This document shows, one piece after another, positions 17,617 through 25,631 of a DNA stretch of 64,000 nucleotides. The translations under genes and the position numbers were made by a program. Position 1 is the stretch's first letter, and every line of letters begins with the position of its first letter. The notes under the pieces were generated by a model that made no database searches, was not told the origin of the DNA, and saw nothing but the letters and a program-made list of their open reading frames with translations. This DNA comes from DASWJZ01 sp963805325 (GTDB taxonomy: Bacteria; Pseudomonadota; Alphaproteobacteria; Rhizobiales; Afifellaceae), in the NCBI GenBank assembly GCA_963805325.1, contig CAWDTS010000005.1, forward strand, positions 167,454 to 231,453, given 5' to 3'.

Positions 17617-18762
17617 TCAGAGCTTCAGGAGATGCTGCGGGTCTGGCGTGAAGCGGCCGAGGGCATCCTGATCAAGCTCGATGCCGAGGCCCGGCAGATC
17701 CGGAATTTCCACGAACCCCTCGGCGTCGAGCGTCCATCCGCCGAGCTTGATGTCGTCGAGGTAGGGGGAGCCGCCGATATATTCGACCAGGTCGGCGGTC
17801 GGGATCGCGGCCGAAAGCTGCAGGTCGGCAGCGAATCCGACGGCCGTGTTCCAGCCATGTCCGATGTAGCGGATGCCGAACTCGTTCGCCATGCGGGCGA
17901 TCTGGATCTGCTCGCTGATGCCGCCGACCTTGGTGGCGTCCGGCTGCACGATGTCCATCGCGCCGCGCGCGAACCAGGGACGAAAGGTCTGGCGTCGCGT
18001 CAGGCACTCGCCGGTCGCGATCGGGATGACGCTACGGTCGCGGAGGCGCACGAAGTCGTCGATCGCCTCCGGACGGAGCGCTTCCTCGAACCAATAGACG
18101 TCGTAGTCGCGAAGCATCTCTTCGGTCCGCACCGCCCACTTCAATCCGTTCGGCCAGTAAGCGTCGCTTCCGCCGGGATCGACCATCAAGAAGCAATCAT
18201 CGCCGGCCGCCTGCCGGGCGGCCCTGACGATTGCTTCATCCAGCTTGAAGTCCTCGCGGCGTCCGAAGGGTCCCCATCCGATCTTGATCGCCTTGAAGCC
18301 ACGCGCGCGGAATTCGGCCGTGCGTTGCTTCATCAGATCGGGCATTTCCATCAGGATCGAAGCGTAGGGCCGCACGCGCTTGCGGTAGCAGCCGCCGAGC
18401 AGCCGGCCGACCGGCTGGCCGGTGACCTTGCCGAGAATGTCCCAGAGGGCGATGTCGATGCCGCTGATCGTATGGGTCAGCGTGCCGCCCATCCCCATCC
18501 AGAACGTGTTCTGGTGCAGCTTCTCGGTGACGCGCATCGGCTCCAGCGCGTTTTCGCCGATGACGAGGGGCGACAGCACCTCCAGCCCGGCTTTCACGAG
18601 CCGTGCGTCGGTGAACACGCTGCCGAGCCCGACTGTGCCGTCCTCGGCGTGGACGGCGACCAGCGCGTGAACCGCGTCGTCCGGCTTGATCTCGTTCGAC
18701 CAGCCTCCCTTCGGCGTCTCGCCGAACAGTCCGACGGAGCGCAGCGCGACGATCTTCATCAA
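17617..18762 (-). CDS. mandelate racemase/muconate lactonizing enzyme family protein (enolase superfamily)
   Basis: The 381-residue enzyme starts MMKIVALRSVGLFGETPKGG (the second Met at 18759 may be the start). Metal ligands are in FLMVDPGGSD, YWFEEALRPE and IATGECLTRR. The substrate Lys is in IKIGWGPFGRR and a candidate base His in RYIGHGWNTAVG. The lid contains HTISGIDIALWDILGK. The fold and motifs support acid-sugar or related alpha-proton chemistry; specificity is unknown. It lies between the permease gene and the paralogous enzyme, separated by short gaps, in one operon. Confidence 0.9.
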   Translation of the reverse strand: MMKIVALRSVGLFGETPKGGWSNEIKPDDAVHALVAVHAEDGTVGLGSVFTDARLVKAGLEVLSPLVIGENALEPMRVTEKLHQNTFWMGMGGTLTHTISGIDIALWDILGKVTGQPVGRLLGGCYRKRVRPYASILMEMPDLMKQRTAEFRARGFKAIKIGWGPFGRREDFKLDEAIVRAARQAAGDDCFLMVDPGGSDAYWPNGLKWAVRTEEMLRDYDVYWFEEALRPEAIDDFVRLRDRSVIPIATGECLTRRQTFRPWFARGAMDIVQPDATKVGGISEQIQIARMANEFGIRYIGHGWNTAVGFAADLQLSAAIPTADLVEYIGGSPYLDDIKLGGWTLDAEGFVEIPDLPGLGIELDQDALGRFTPDPQHLLKL

Positions 18763-18818
18763 AGCCTCGTCTGTTCCGGATCTCTAGTGAAGCGATGCCC
18801 CTGACCGGCAGCGGTGAG

Positions 18819-19502
18819 CTATGCCCGCGCCTTCGCGTCATTGCCCCAGCCGCGGCGCGTGTAGTCCTCGAGGTAGCGGACGGCCAGCCCCGAGGGGTAG
18901 CAGACTGCGAAATAGAGGATCGCCGTCACGGTGTAGACGGTGAAGTACTGGAAGTTGCGCGCGGCGATGATCTGCCCGCTGAACATCAGCTCCTGCACGG
19001 TCACGACCGACGCCAGCGACGTGTCCTTGAAAAGCGAGATCAGGTAGTTGCCGAGCGTGGGAAGCACCACGCGGAACGCCTGCGGCAGCACGACCTTTCG
19101 AAACGTCATCCAGCGCGACAGGCCGAGGCTGAGGGCGGCCTCGCTCTGACCTTTGGCGATCGACTGGATGCCGCCGCGAAACACCTCGCTGAGATACGCC
19201 GCGTAGTGAAGCGAAAGGCCGGTGATCGCCGCGGTCAACGCGTTCAGGCGGATGCCGGCCGCCGGCAACACGTAGAAGATGTAGATGAGCTGCAGGATGA
19301 GCGGCGTCGCCCGCATGAACTCGACGAAGAGATTCGCCGGCCAAAGGACGAACCGAACCTTCGAAAGTCTCGCCACCGCCAGCGGAATGGCGAGCAGCGT
19401 GGCAAGCGGCATGACGACGGCGGTGAGGAACACCGTGATCCCGAGGCCTCGAAGGAAGACGTGCCAGAAGGCGGCGACGGTGTCGAAGTCGAGGAGGCTC
19501 AT
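18819..19502 (-). CDS. amino-acid-type ABC transporter permease (HisM/GlnP family)
   Basis: The 227-residue inner-membrane permease has about five helices. It shows the family stretch LFVEFMRATPLILQLIYIFYV and the EAA loop EAALSLGLSRWMTFRKVVLPQA. It belongs with the binding protein encoded just upstream on the same strand. Only one permease and no ATPase gene occur in this operon, so the importer either forms a permease homodimer with an ATPase from elsewhere or shares the ATPase of the locus at 27.9 kb. Confidence 0.92.
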   Translation of the reverse strand: MSLLDFDTVAAFWHVFLRGLGITVFLTAVVMPLATLLAIPLAVARLSKVRFVLWPANLFVEFMRATPLILQLIYIFYVLPAAGIRLNALTAAITGLSLHYAAYLSEVFRGGIQSIAKGQSEAALSLGLSRWMTFRKVVLPQAFRVVLPTLGNYLISLFKDTSLASVVTVQELMFSGQIIAARNFQYFTVYTVTAILYFAVCYPSGLAVRYLEDYTRRGWGNDAKARA

Positions 19503-19510
19503 GGCGGGAT

Positions 19511-19534
19511 GCCGGGAGCCCGAAGGCTCCCGGC
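19511..19534 (-). promoter_or_regulatory. stem-loop between substrate-binding protein and permease genes
   Basis: A perfect 10-base stem around a 4-base loop lies in the 41-base gap between the binding-protein and permease genes (plus strand: gccgggagcc-cgaa-ggctcccggc). It lacks a following T-run. Its place matches the hairpin after the binding-protein gene at 12.0 kb, so a role in setting the ratio of the two proteins is likely. Confidence 0.7.
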
Positions 19535-19543
19535 GCTCTCAAA

Positions 19544-20401
19544 TTACTGGATCGGGAAGAAGAACAGATTGGCGTCGGAGAAGCCATATTTTTTCAGCAG
19601 CGCGGAGACGTTTCCGTTGCCGCGGACTTCCGCCAGGCCCTGCGAGATCGCCGAGCGGAGCGAGCAGTCCTCCTTGCGGAGCGCCACGCGCACGTAGCCG
19701 TAGCCGTACTTGAAGATCAGCTCGTCCGGCACCTTGATGCCGTGCAGCATTTCCATGCCCGAGTCCTTGTTGGCGGCGAGGAACATGGAGATCTTGGTGT
19801 CGTCCTCGAGGATGGCGGCGCTGCGGCCGGTGGAGACGGCGCTGAATTCCTCCGCGTCGGTCTGGAACGGCACAACGTCCGCGCCGACCGTCCGCAGATA
19901 TTCGTCGGCCGCCGATCCGGCGATGGCGCCGATCTGCTTGCCCTTCAGATCGTCGTAGGACTTGATGCCTTCGGGGTTGCCCGCCTTCACGAGAAGGCCC
20001 GGGCCGTACCAATAAGATGGGCCGGTGAAGGAGATTACCTTCAGCCGATCAGGCGTTACGTGGATTGCCGCGACCATGTCGATGCGCTTGGCCTGCAGCG
20101 ACGAAATCAGCTGCCCGAACGGCATCACCTCGTATTTGATGTTGTCGATTCCGGCCCAATGGAGCGCCGCCTCGTCGATCTCGACTTCAAGGCCCTCGGC
20201 CTTCTGCGTATCGGGGTTGATCGAAGTGAAGGGCGGGGAGGGCGAAATGCCGACCGTAATGCCATCGCTCTTGGCCTTCTCGTATGACGGGTCGCCGCAA
20301 TTGTCGAAAAGCGGTGCGGCTTCATTCTTGAATTCCTGCGCGTAGGCGGCGCCCGCTCCGAGCGCCGTCGCGATCACTGCGACTGCAAAGATTGATCTCA
20401 T
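19544..20401 (-). CDS. amino-acid-type ABC transporter substrate-binding protein (family 3)
   Basis: The 285-residue periplasmic protein has a signal peptide (MRSIFAVAVIATALGAGAAYA, cut about residue 21) and the two-lobed SBP family 3 fold: GITVGISPSPPFTS, EVEIDEAALHWAG, then SYDDLKGKQIGAIAGSAADE. Family members bind polar amino acids or small acids. It is the first gene of a minus-strand operon with a permease and two enolase-superfamily enzymes, so the ligand is more likely an acid handled by those enzymes than a standard amino acid (inference). Confidence 0.92.
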   Translation of the reverse strand: MRSIFAVAVIATALGAGAAYAQEFKNEAAPLFDNCGDPSYEKAKSDGITVGISPSPPFTSINPDTQKAEGLEVEIDEAALHWAGIDNIKYEVMPFGQLISSLQAKRIDMVAAIHVTPDRLKVISFTGPSYWYGPGLLVKAGNPEGIKSYDDLKGKQIGAIAGSAADEYLRTVGADVVPFQTDAEEFSAVSTGRSAAILEDDTKISMFLAANKDSGMEMLHGIKVPDELIFKYGYGYVRVALRKEDCSLRSAISQGLAEVRGNGNVSALLKKYGFSDANLFFFPIQ

Positions 20402-20475
20402 GTCATTCTCCTGTTCGAACTGCGGGCCAACTCCCCTGAAGGTTGCACGCGACAGGCGGACCCAGTACGGGTATA

Positions 20476-20491
20476 AATGGCCTGACCAATC
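20476..20491. promoter_or_regulatory. candidate FadR/PdhR-type GntR operator
   Basis: The stretch aatggcctgaccaatc lies in the 172-base gap between two divergent operons (starts 20401 and 20574). The half TGACCAAT is the usual half-site of FadR-subfamily GntR regulators; the other half is imperfect. The FadR-type regulator encoded at 22491 in the plus-strand operon is the likely binder. Confidence 0.4.
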
Positions 20492-20573
20492 TCAGCAGGT
20501 ATTCGCGCCCGTCGCAAGGTGCGTTTCGCATCAGAGGGTGCTCTAACGAAGACATTGGGCTCGAGCGAGCTGC

Positions 20574-21713
20574 ATGACGACCGATACGACCATCAATTCT
20601 GTCGAGACATGGGCGTGCAGCATTCCGCTGCCGAAGCCTCTGTCGTTTGGCAATTTCACCGTCTCCTCGCGCGAATACGCTGCGGTCCGTATCTCCACGC
20701 GCGGTGGGCTGGTGGCCGACTGCCTCGGCCATACGCGCCGCTCGCCCGTCGACGTCGCGATCGCCGACCTGATGGCGCCGCGACTGCTCGGTAAGGACGC
20801 CATCGACCTCGGCGAGCGCCTGTCCGACCTTACGCGGGCGACGCTCGCGATAGAGCATGACGGCGTGATCGGCCGCGCCCGATCGCTCGTCGACATCTGC
20901 CTCTGGGATATCCGGGCGCAGGCGCTCGGCGTTCCGGTCTGGCGGATGCTCGGCGGGCATACGTCGAAAATTCCAGTGGCGCTTGTCGAAGGCTACTTGA
21001 TCGACGGCGAGGACGAGGGCGACCTCATCGCGCGCCTCGTCGCACGCCACGCTGAAGGCTATCGCCTCCTGAAGGTCGAGGCAGCGCATTACGGAGACCC
21101 CGAGCCGGTGCGGCGGATTCTCGCCGGCGTGCGGTCCGAGGTTGAGGCGGAATTCACCTGCGACCTCGCCTGGTCCTGGCAGAATGCGCGGCAAGGCATC
21201 GCCGCGGCGGAGGCGTGGCAGGGGCTCGGCATCGCCTGGATCGAGGATCCGATGCCGCGCGAAAGGCTGAGCGAAATGGCCTTCCTGCGCCAGCATTCCC
21301 GCATCCCGGTCGGCGTCGGCGACGAGGCGACGCGGGTCGCCGACCTCGAGGGATTGATGAATGGCGGCTGCATCGACGTGCTGCGCATCGACGCGACGAC
21401 GATCGGCGGGTTCAGCGCCGCGCTGGCGCTCGCGGAACAGGCGACGCGGCGAGGCTTCCGCGTCTCCAACCACGTCAATCCGGAGGTGCACCGGCACTGC
21501 GTCTTCGCCAACGACGCTGCCGATCATCTCGAGGTGTTTCCCGCCGACCGTCCGTTCGATTGCTCGCACGTGCTCATCGAGGAGCCGGCGTTCGACGATA
21601 TCCGCGACGGCGTCCTTGCGGCTCCGGAAAGCCCCGGCACGGGGCTCCGGCTGAGCAACGATGCGCTCGCACACTACGCTTTCCGGCAATCGTCAATGAG
21701 GTCGCCGCCATGA
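20574..21713 (+). CDS. mandelate racemase/muconate lactonizing enzyme family protein (enolase superfamily)
   Basis: The 379-residue enzyme has the capping domain, then a barrel with the Lys motif LLKVEAAHYGD (KxE). Metal ligands are in FTCDLAWSWQ, AWIEDPMPRE and VGVGDEATR, and a His in RVSNHVNPEVHRHC may act as base. It differs clearly from the pair at 16.4-18.8 kb, which carry KxG, so it should act on another intermediate or another compound. It heads a plus-strand operon; its last bases overlap the SDR gene (ATGA at 21710). Confidence 0.9.
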   Translation: MTTDTTINSVETWACSIPLPKPLSFGNFTVSSREYAAVRISTRGGLVADCLGHTRRSPVDVAIADLMAPRLLGKDAIDLGERLSDLTRATLAIEHDGVIGRARSLVDICLWDIRAQALGVPVWRMLGGHTSKIPVALVEGYLIDGEDEGDLIARLVARHAEGYRLLKVEAAHYGDPEPVRRILAGVRSEVEAEFTCDLAWSWQNARQGIAAAEAWQGLGIAWIEDPMPRERLSEMAFLRQHSRIPVGVGDEATRVADLEGLMNGGCIDVLRIDATTIGGFSAALALAEQATRRGFRVSNHVNPEVHRHCVFANDAADHLEVFPADRPFDCSHVLIEEPAFDDIRDGVLAAPESPGTGLRLSNDALAHYAFRQSSMRSPP

Positions 21714-22491
21714 CGGAAAGCAAGTTGGCCTTCATCACCGGTGGGGCGCGCGGCATCGGCTGGGCGACCGCCGAGGAATTTCTGGCGCAAGGCTGGTCCG
21801 TTACGATTGCCGATCTCGATCTGGCTGAGGCCGAGCGCCGCGCCGCGTGCCGATCCGGACCGCATTCTCGCGCTGTCGCTCGACGTCTCGGACCGCGCCG
21901 CGTTCGAGCGAGGCGTTGGCCGCGTCGCTCCGACGCTGGGGACGGCTCGACGCTTTCGTCAACAACGCCGGCATCCAGCGGCACGGCGCGCTCGAATCGC
22001 TTCCCTTCGAAAGCTGGAAGCGGTGCTCGACGTGAACCTCGACGGCACGTTTCATTGCCTCCAGACTCGCGGGCCAGCACATGCTGGCGGAGGGCGCAGG
22101 CGCAATCGTCAACGTTGCGTCGGTGGCGGCGGCGCGCGGGGCGGCGGGGCGCGCTGCCTACGCCGCGTCGAAGGCCGCCATCGTGTCACTCACCAAAACA
22201 GCGGCAGTCGAGTGGGCGGCCCGCGGCGTACGGGTGAATGCCGTCGCCCCAGGCTACGTCGAGACGGACCTGATCGCGACCTTCGTCGCGGCCGGCCGGC
22301 TGGATCTATCGCCAGTCATCGCTCGGACACCTCAGGGGCGTCTCGCCCAGCCCGCCGAAGTCGCGAAGGCGATCCGGTTCCTCGCCTCCGACGACGCCAC
22401 CTACGTCACCGGTCATGTCCTCTACGTCGATGGCGGATTCATCGCCGACTACGGCGTGCCTTTCGCGCCGCCGAAGGCCGGAGGCAGCTGA
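21710..22491 (+). pseudogene. SDR family oxidoreductase broken by four frameshifts
   Basis: The pieces of one short-chain dehydrogenase read in order across different frames. First comes FITGGARGIGWATAEEFL with the cofactor loop, then DPDRILALSLDVSDRAAFE, then WGRLDAFVNNAGIQRHGAL (NNAG motif), then AVLDVNLDGTFHCLQ, and finally GAGAIVNVASVAAARG with YAASKAA (Tyr/Lys) to the C-terminal VTGHVLYVDGGF. Frame changes fall near 21846, 21910, 22012 and 22064. All expected blocks of a protein of about 260 residues remain, so clustered base errors are as likely as decay. The stop overlaps the next gene by one base. Confidence 0.75.
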
Positions 22492-23246
22492 TGGCTGTCG
22501 CGGACGAAGCAAAGCGCCAGCTTGGCATCGAGGAGATTGCCCCGATCGAGCGCGTCTCTGTCGCGGAGCAGGTCGCGCGCAACCTGCTCGGGCTCATCCG
22601 ATCGGGAAGCGTGCGTCCGGGCCAGCAGTTGCCAACGGAGCGCGAGCTCGCCGTGACGCTGGGAGTTTCCCGCCCCTCCGTCCGCGAGGCGCTGCGTGGG
22701 CTGCAGATCCTCGGCGTCATAAAAACGCGGCAGGGCGGCGGCGTGTTCGTTACCTCACTGAAAGCGGCCGAGCTCCTGCAGCCGTTGCAGATGCTGATTG
22801 CGCTGACCGAGGAGAACTTCGAGGCCCTGCACGAATCCCGTGTCATGATCGAAGGAGCGATCGGACGCCTTCTGGCGGACAAGATCGACGATGCGACGAT
22901 TGCGCGCCTGCGCAAGATGGTCGCCATCCAGGCTGAACTTACGCGCGATCCGGTGGCGTTCCGGGTTTCGGACACGCAGTTCCATCGCACACTCGGTACA
23001 GCGATATCCAATCCGTTCCTGGAGCGCATCTCGGAAGCGCTCTTCGTTCTCGGCATGGAATATCGCAAGGTTGCGTTCGAGACGCCGGAGGTGCTCGCAC
23101 AATCAGTCAAGGACCACCGCGCCATCGTGTCGGCGCTGGGTGCGCGCGATGGCGCGAAGAGCGAGGCCGCCATGATTCGCCACATGCAGACGGTGCGTGA
23201 CACAACGATAGCCGGATTGGCAGCGCGGGACGAGAGCGATGACTGA
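22491..23246 (+). CDS. FadR/GntR family transcriptional regulator (FCD domain)
   Basis: The 251-residue regulator has a GntR winged helix (SVRPGQQLPTERELAVTLGVSRPSVREALRGLQILG, residues about 38-75) and an all-helical FCD domain (HESRVMIEGAIGRLLAD, DTQFHRTLGTAISNPFL, VKDHRAIVSAL). The His residues of the FCD metal site are visible in FHRTL, DHRAI and RHMQ. It begins one base before the SDR stop and overlaps the decarboxylase-like gene by 8 bases, so it lies within the operon it probably controls. The operator candidate at 20476 suits it. Confidence 0.92.
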   Translation: MAVADEAKRQLGIEEIAPIERVSVAEQVARNLLGLIRSGSVRPGQQLPTERELAVTLGVSRPSVREALRGLQILGVIKTRQGGGVFVTSLKAAELLQPLQMLIALTEENFEALHESRVMIEGAIGRLLADKIDDATIARLRKMVAIQAELTRDPVAFRVSDTQFHRTLGTAISNPFLERISEALFVLGMEYRKVAFETPEVLAQSVKDHRAIVSALGARDGAKSEAAMIRHMQTVRDTTIAGLAARDESDD

Positions 23247-24033
23247 CTGGAAAAGCCAGGCGGCGAGCCGGCTGACGCTCGCCGACATCGTGGCCGGCGG
23301 ATTCTCGACGCCGTGGGATGCGCCGCTCGTGCCGCCGTTCCCCTTCACTTTCCGCAATGCCGAGGTCCTCACGCTCGCCTGGCGGACCGAGCGCGGGGCG
23401 GTCGAGCGGATCCTCCCGCCGCCGCTCGAGGCGACCTCCGACGTCGTTCTGGCTCACATCTATTCAATGCACGACACCGAGTGGCTCGGCCCCTATCACG
23501 AGAGCAACGTCATGGTGGGGTGCCGCTATCCCGCGACCGGCGATTCCGGCGGCTATTCCCCCTACCTCTTCCTGTCCTCCGACGGCGGGGTCGCGCATGG
23601 ACGTGAAGTGCACGGCCAACCGAAGAAATCGGGCAGCCCGCGGCTCGAAGCGCGCGGCGATGCATGGGTCGGCACGATCGCGCGCAACGGCATCGACGTG
23701 CTCACCGGCACGCTCGCCTACAAGCAGCGCGCGGGCGACCTCTCGCGGATGTCCGGCTATTTCGATTTTGCCCAGAACATCAACCTGAAGGCCGTCGACC
23801 AGATCGACGGCACGCCGGCGCTCCGTCAACTGACGGCGCGGCGCCTCGGAGCGTTGAAGGTGCACGAGTGCTGGTCGGGACCCTGCACGGTTGAACTCAG
23901 GCCGAACGTGCAGGCGCCGGTTTACCGCCTGCCGGTCGTCGAGATGCTTGAGGGGTTCTGGTGGCGCGCCGACTTTACGCTCGTGTCGGGGCGCATCCTG
24001 CACGACTATCTGAAGCCGGCTCCGTCAGAGTGA
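23239..24033 (+). CDS. acetoacetate decarboxylase family protein
   Basis: The 264-residue protein has the acetoacetate decarboxylase fold, including the motif GREVHGQPKKSGSPRLE near residue 125 with the paired Lys of the Schiff-base site, and LTARRLGALKVHECWSGPCTVEL further on. In the superfamily this Lys also serves aldolase/dehydratase chemistry, so decarboxylation is not assured. It ends a plus-strand operon with an enolase-superfamily enzyme, an SDR and a GntR regulator. Its 3' end overlaps the convergent SDR gene by 9 bases. Confidence 0.88.
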   Translation: MTDWKSQAASRLTLADIVAGGFSTPWDAPLVPPFPFTFRNAEVLTLAWRTERGAVERILPPPLEATSDVVLAHIYSMHDTEWLGPYHESNVMVGCRYPATGDSGGYSPYLFLSSDGGVAHGREVHGQPKKSGSPRLEARGDAWVGTIARNGIDVLTGTLAYKQRAGDLSRMSGYFDFAQNINLKAVDQIDGTPALRQLTARRLGALKVHECWSGPCTVELRPNVQAPVYRLPVVEMLEGFWWRADFTLVSGRILHDYLKPAPSE

Positions 24034-24777
24034 GGGAAGGCCGACCCGAGAGCGGAAACCCGCGTCGCGGATATCCACATCGTTCCCCGCCAGATCGTCG
24101 GCCTTGCCCAAGAGAAGATGGGCGGCGGCACGCGCCGGCTCGTTCGCAGGGCGGAGCGCGGTCTTCGGAAGCTGGCTGACCTCGTTCACTCCCGAGGAGC
24201 GGACGTTCACCTGCATGTCGGTATCGATCAGGCCGGGGATCAGGTTGAAGCTCAGGATGCCCTGCGGCCCATATTCGAGCTGCGCGCACTTCGTCAGCAT
24301 GGCGAGCGCCGCCTTGCTGGTGCAGTAGGCGCTCCAGCCGCGGAGCGCGCGGTGCGCGGCGCCGCTCGTGATGTTGACGATACGCCCGCCGTTGCCGCTT
24401 GCCGCCACGACGAACGCGCGCATGAAGCGGGACGCGGCGACCAGATTGATCGTCAGCACCTGCTCCCATTGCGCAGGGTCCGCTTCGGCGAACAGCGCCA
24501 TCGGATCGATGACGCCGGCGTTGTTGACCAGCCCATCGACACGCGAGAATTTTCGCAGCGCCGTGTCGATTGCAGAGTCCGCCGCGCCGGCCTCCACGAT
24601 GTCGCGCACGACGACGGCTCCGGATGTGCCGAGAGCCTTCGAGAGCTCGTCCGCCGCGCTGCTGCTCCTTATGACTGCAACGACGCGCGCGCCATCCGCG
24701 ACGAGGATTTCACAGATCGCCCGACCAAGCCCGCGCGCCGCGCCGGTTACGATGAAGACCCGCGGTTCAGCTGCCAA
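24025..24777 (-). CDS. SDR family NAD(P)-dependent oxidoreductase
   Basis: This complete 250-residue short-chain dehydrogenase has the cofactor loop FIVTGAARGLGRAIC, LVNNAGV, catalytic Ser in IVNITSGAAHRA and Tyr/Lys in WSAYCTSKAAL. It starts 11 bases inside the end of the GntR gene upstream on the same strand, so both form one transcript. The substrate is unknown; the context suggests oxidation of a hydroxy acid or sugar acid made in the neighbouring pathway. Confidence 0.92.
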   Translation of the reverse strand: MAAEPRVFIVTGAARGLGRAICEILVADGARVVAVIRSSSAADELSKALGTSGAVVVRDIVEAGAADSAIDTALRKFSRVDGLVNNAGVIDPMALFAEADPAQWEQVLTINLVAASRFMRAFVVAASGNGGRIVNITSGAAHRALRGWSAYCTSKAALAMLTKCAQLEYGPQGILSFNLIPGLIDTDMQVNVRSSGVNEVSQLPKTALRPANEPARAAAHLLLGKADDLAGNDVDIRDAGFRSRVGLPSL

Positions 24778-25495
24778 TTCGTCTTCTCCCTTTCGCCGGT
24801 GCCCGCCTGCGCAGCCGAAGGATATGGCCTTCGATCTCGCGAAGGAGCGTTTCGGTCTTTCCTTCAGCGATCAGATCGCGCAGGCGCCGGTGATGCAAGC
24901 CAAGGATCCGCGCGTCCTTTTCGTCGCGGATCTCGTGGCCGAACACGATCAGAACGTGCCGCGCCAGCGACTCCCAGAGCGTGAGCACGATGGCGTTCTC
25001 CGAAGTCCGGCAGATCTCGCGGTGGAAGTTGAGATCGGCCTGGCTGATTTCCATCCACGCGAGCTCTTCGGCAGCGCGCTCCATCGTCGCGATGATCCGG
25101 TCGAGCCGCAACAGAAGCTCGGGCGACCGGCGGTAGTTCTTCACCGCGGCTGGGATGGCAAGCCGCTCCAGAGCGACACGCGCTGCGCACACCTGGTCGA
25201 TGCGCACATCGTCGAGCGGCGGGATGAACGTGCCGCGGTGCGGTGTGCTTTCGACGATCCCCTGCGTCTCCAGGATCTTCAGCGCCTCGCGAAGGGGCAC
25301 GCGGCTCATCTCAAGCGTGCGTGCGAGGTCCGATTCGACAAGCCGCTGTCCGGGCTGAAGCGCGCCCGAAGCGATGCCCGCCACGATCGCCTCGGCGCCT
25401 TGCTCCGCCAGGCTCGGCGCCCGCTGCAGGCCGAGGAGGGGCATCCGCATCGGCGACGCAGCCAGTTCCTCCGCTGCTGTTTGACCTGCTTTCAT
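24767..25495 (-). CDS. GntR family transcriptional regulator (FCD domain)
   Basis: The 242-residue regulator has a winged helix (ALQPGQRLVESDLARTLEMSRVPLREALKILETQG, residues about 45-80) and an FCD ligand domain (LNFHREICRTSENAIVL, LHHRRLRDLI). It is divergent from a binding-protein gene at 25632 and precedes the SDR gene with overlap. The palindromic TTGTATACAG element at 25524-25538 sits upstream of its start and is the likely operator for both directions. Confidence 0.92.
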   Translation of the reverse strand: MKAGQTAAEELAASPMRMPLLGLQRAPSLAEQGAEAIVAGIASGALQPGQRLVESDLARTLEMSRVPLREALKILETQGIVESTPHRGTFIPPLDDVRIDQVCAARVALERLAIPAAVKNYRRSPELLLRLDRIIATMERAAEELAWMEISQADLNFHREICRTSENAIVLTLWESLARHVLIVFGHEIRDEKDARILGLHHRRLRDLIAEGKTETLLREIEGHILRLRRRAPAKGRRRIGS

Positions 25496-25523
25496 TTCAA
25501 CCGCTCACTTGTGCTTCCGAGCT

Positions 25524-25538
25524 AATTGTATACAGTTA
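25524..25538. promoter_or_regulatory. candidate GntR (FCD type) operator
   Basis: The stretch aattgtatacagtta is a near-perfect palindrome close to the TTGTATACAA site common for FCD-type GntR regulators. It is placed 29 bases upstream of the GntR start and about 94 bases upstream of the divergent binding-protein gene. Confidence 0.55.
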
Positions 25539-25631
25539 GTCTTGGGTCAGCAAATCGAATTGGTTTGACGATCCGACGGCCGCTGTTTCCGCGGGGGGCG
25601 GGAACCGGGCGACCCAAGCAGGGAGCAAGAC

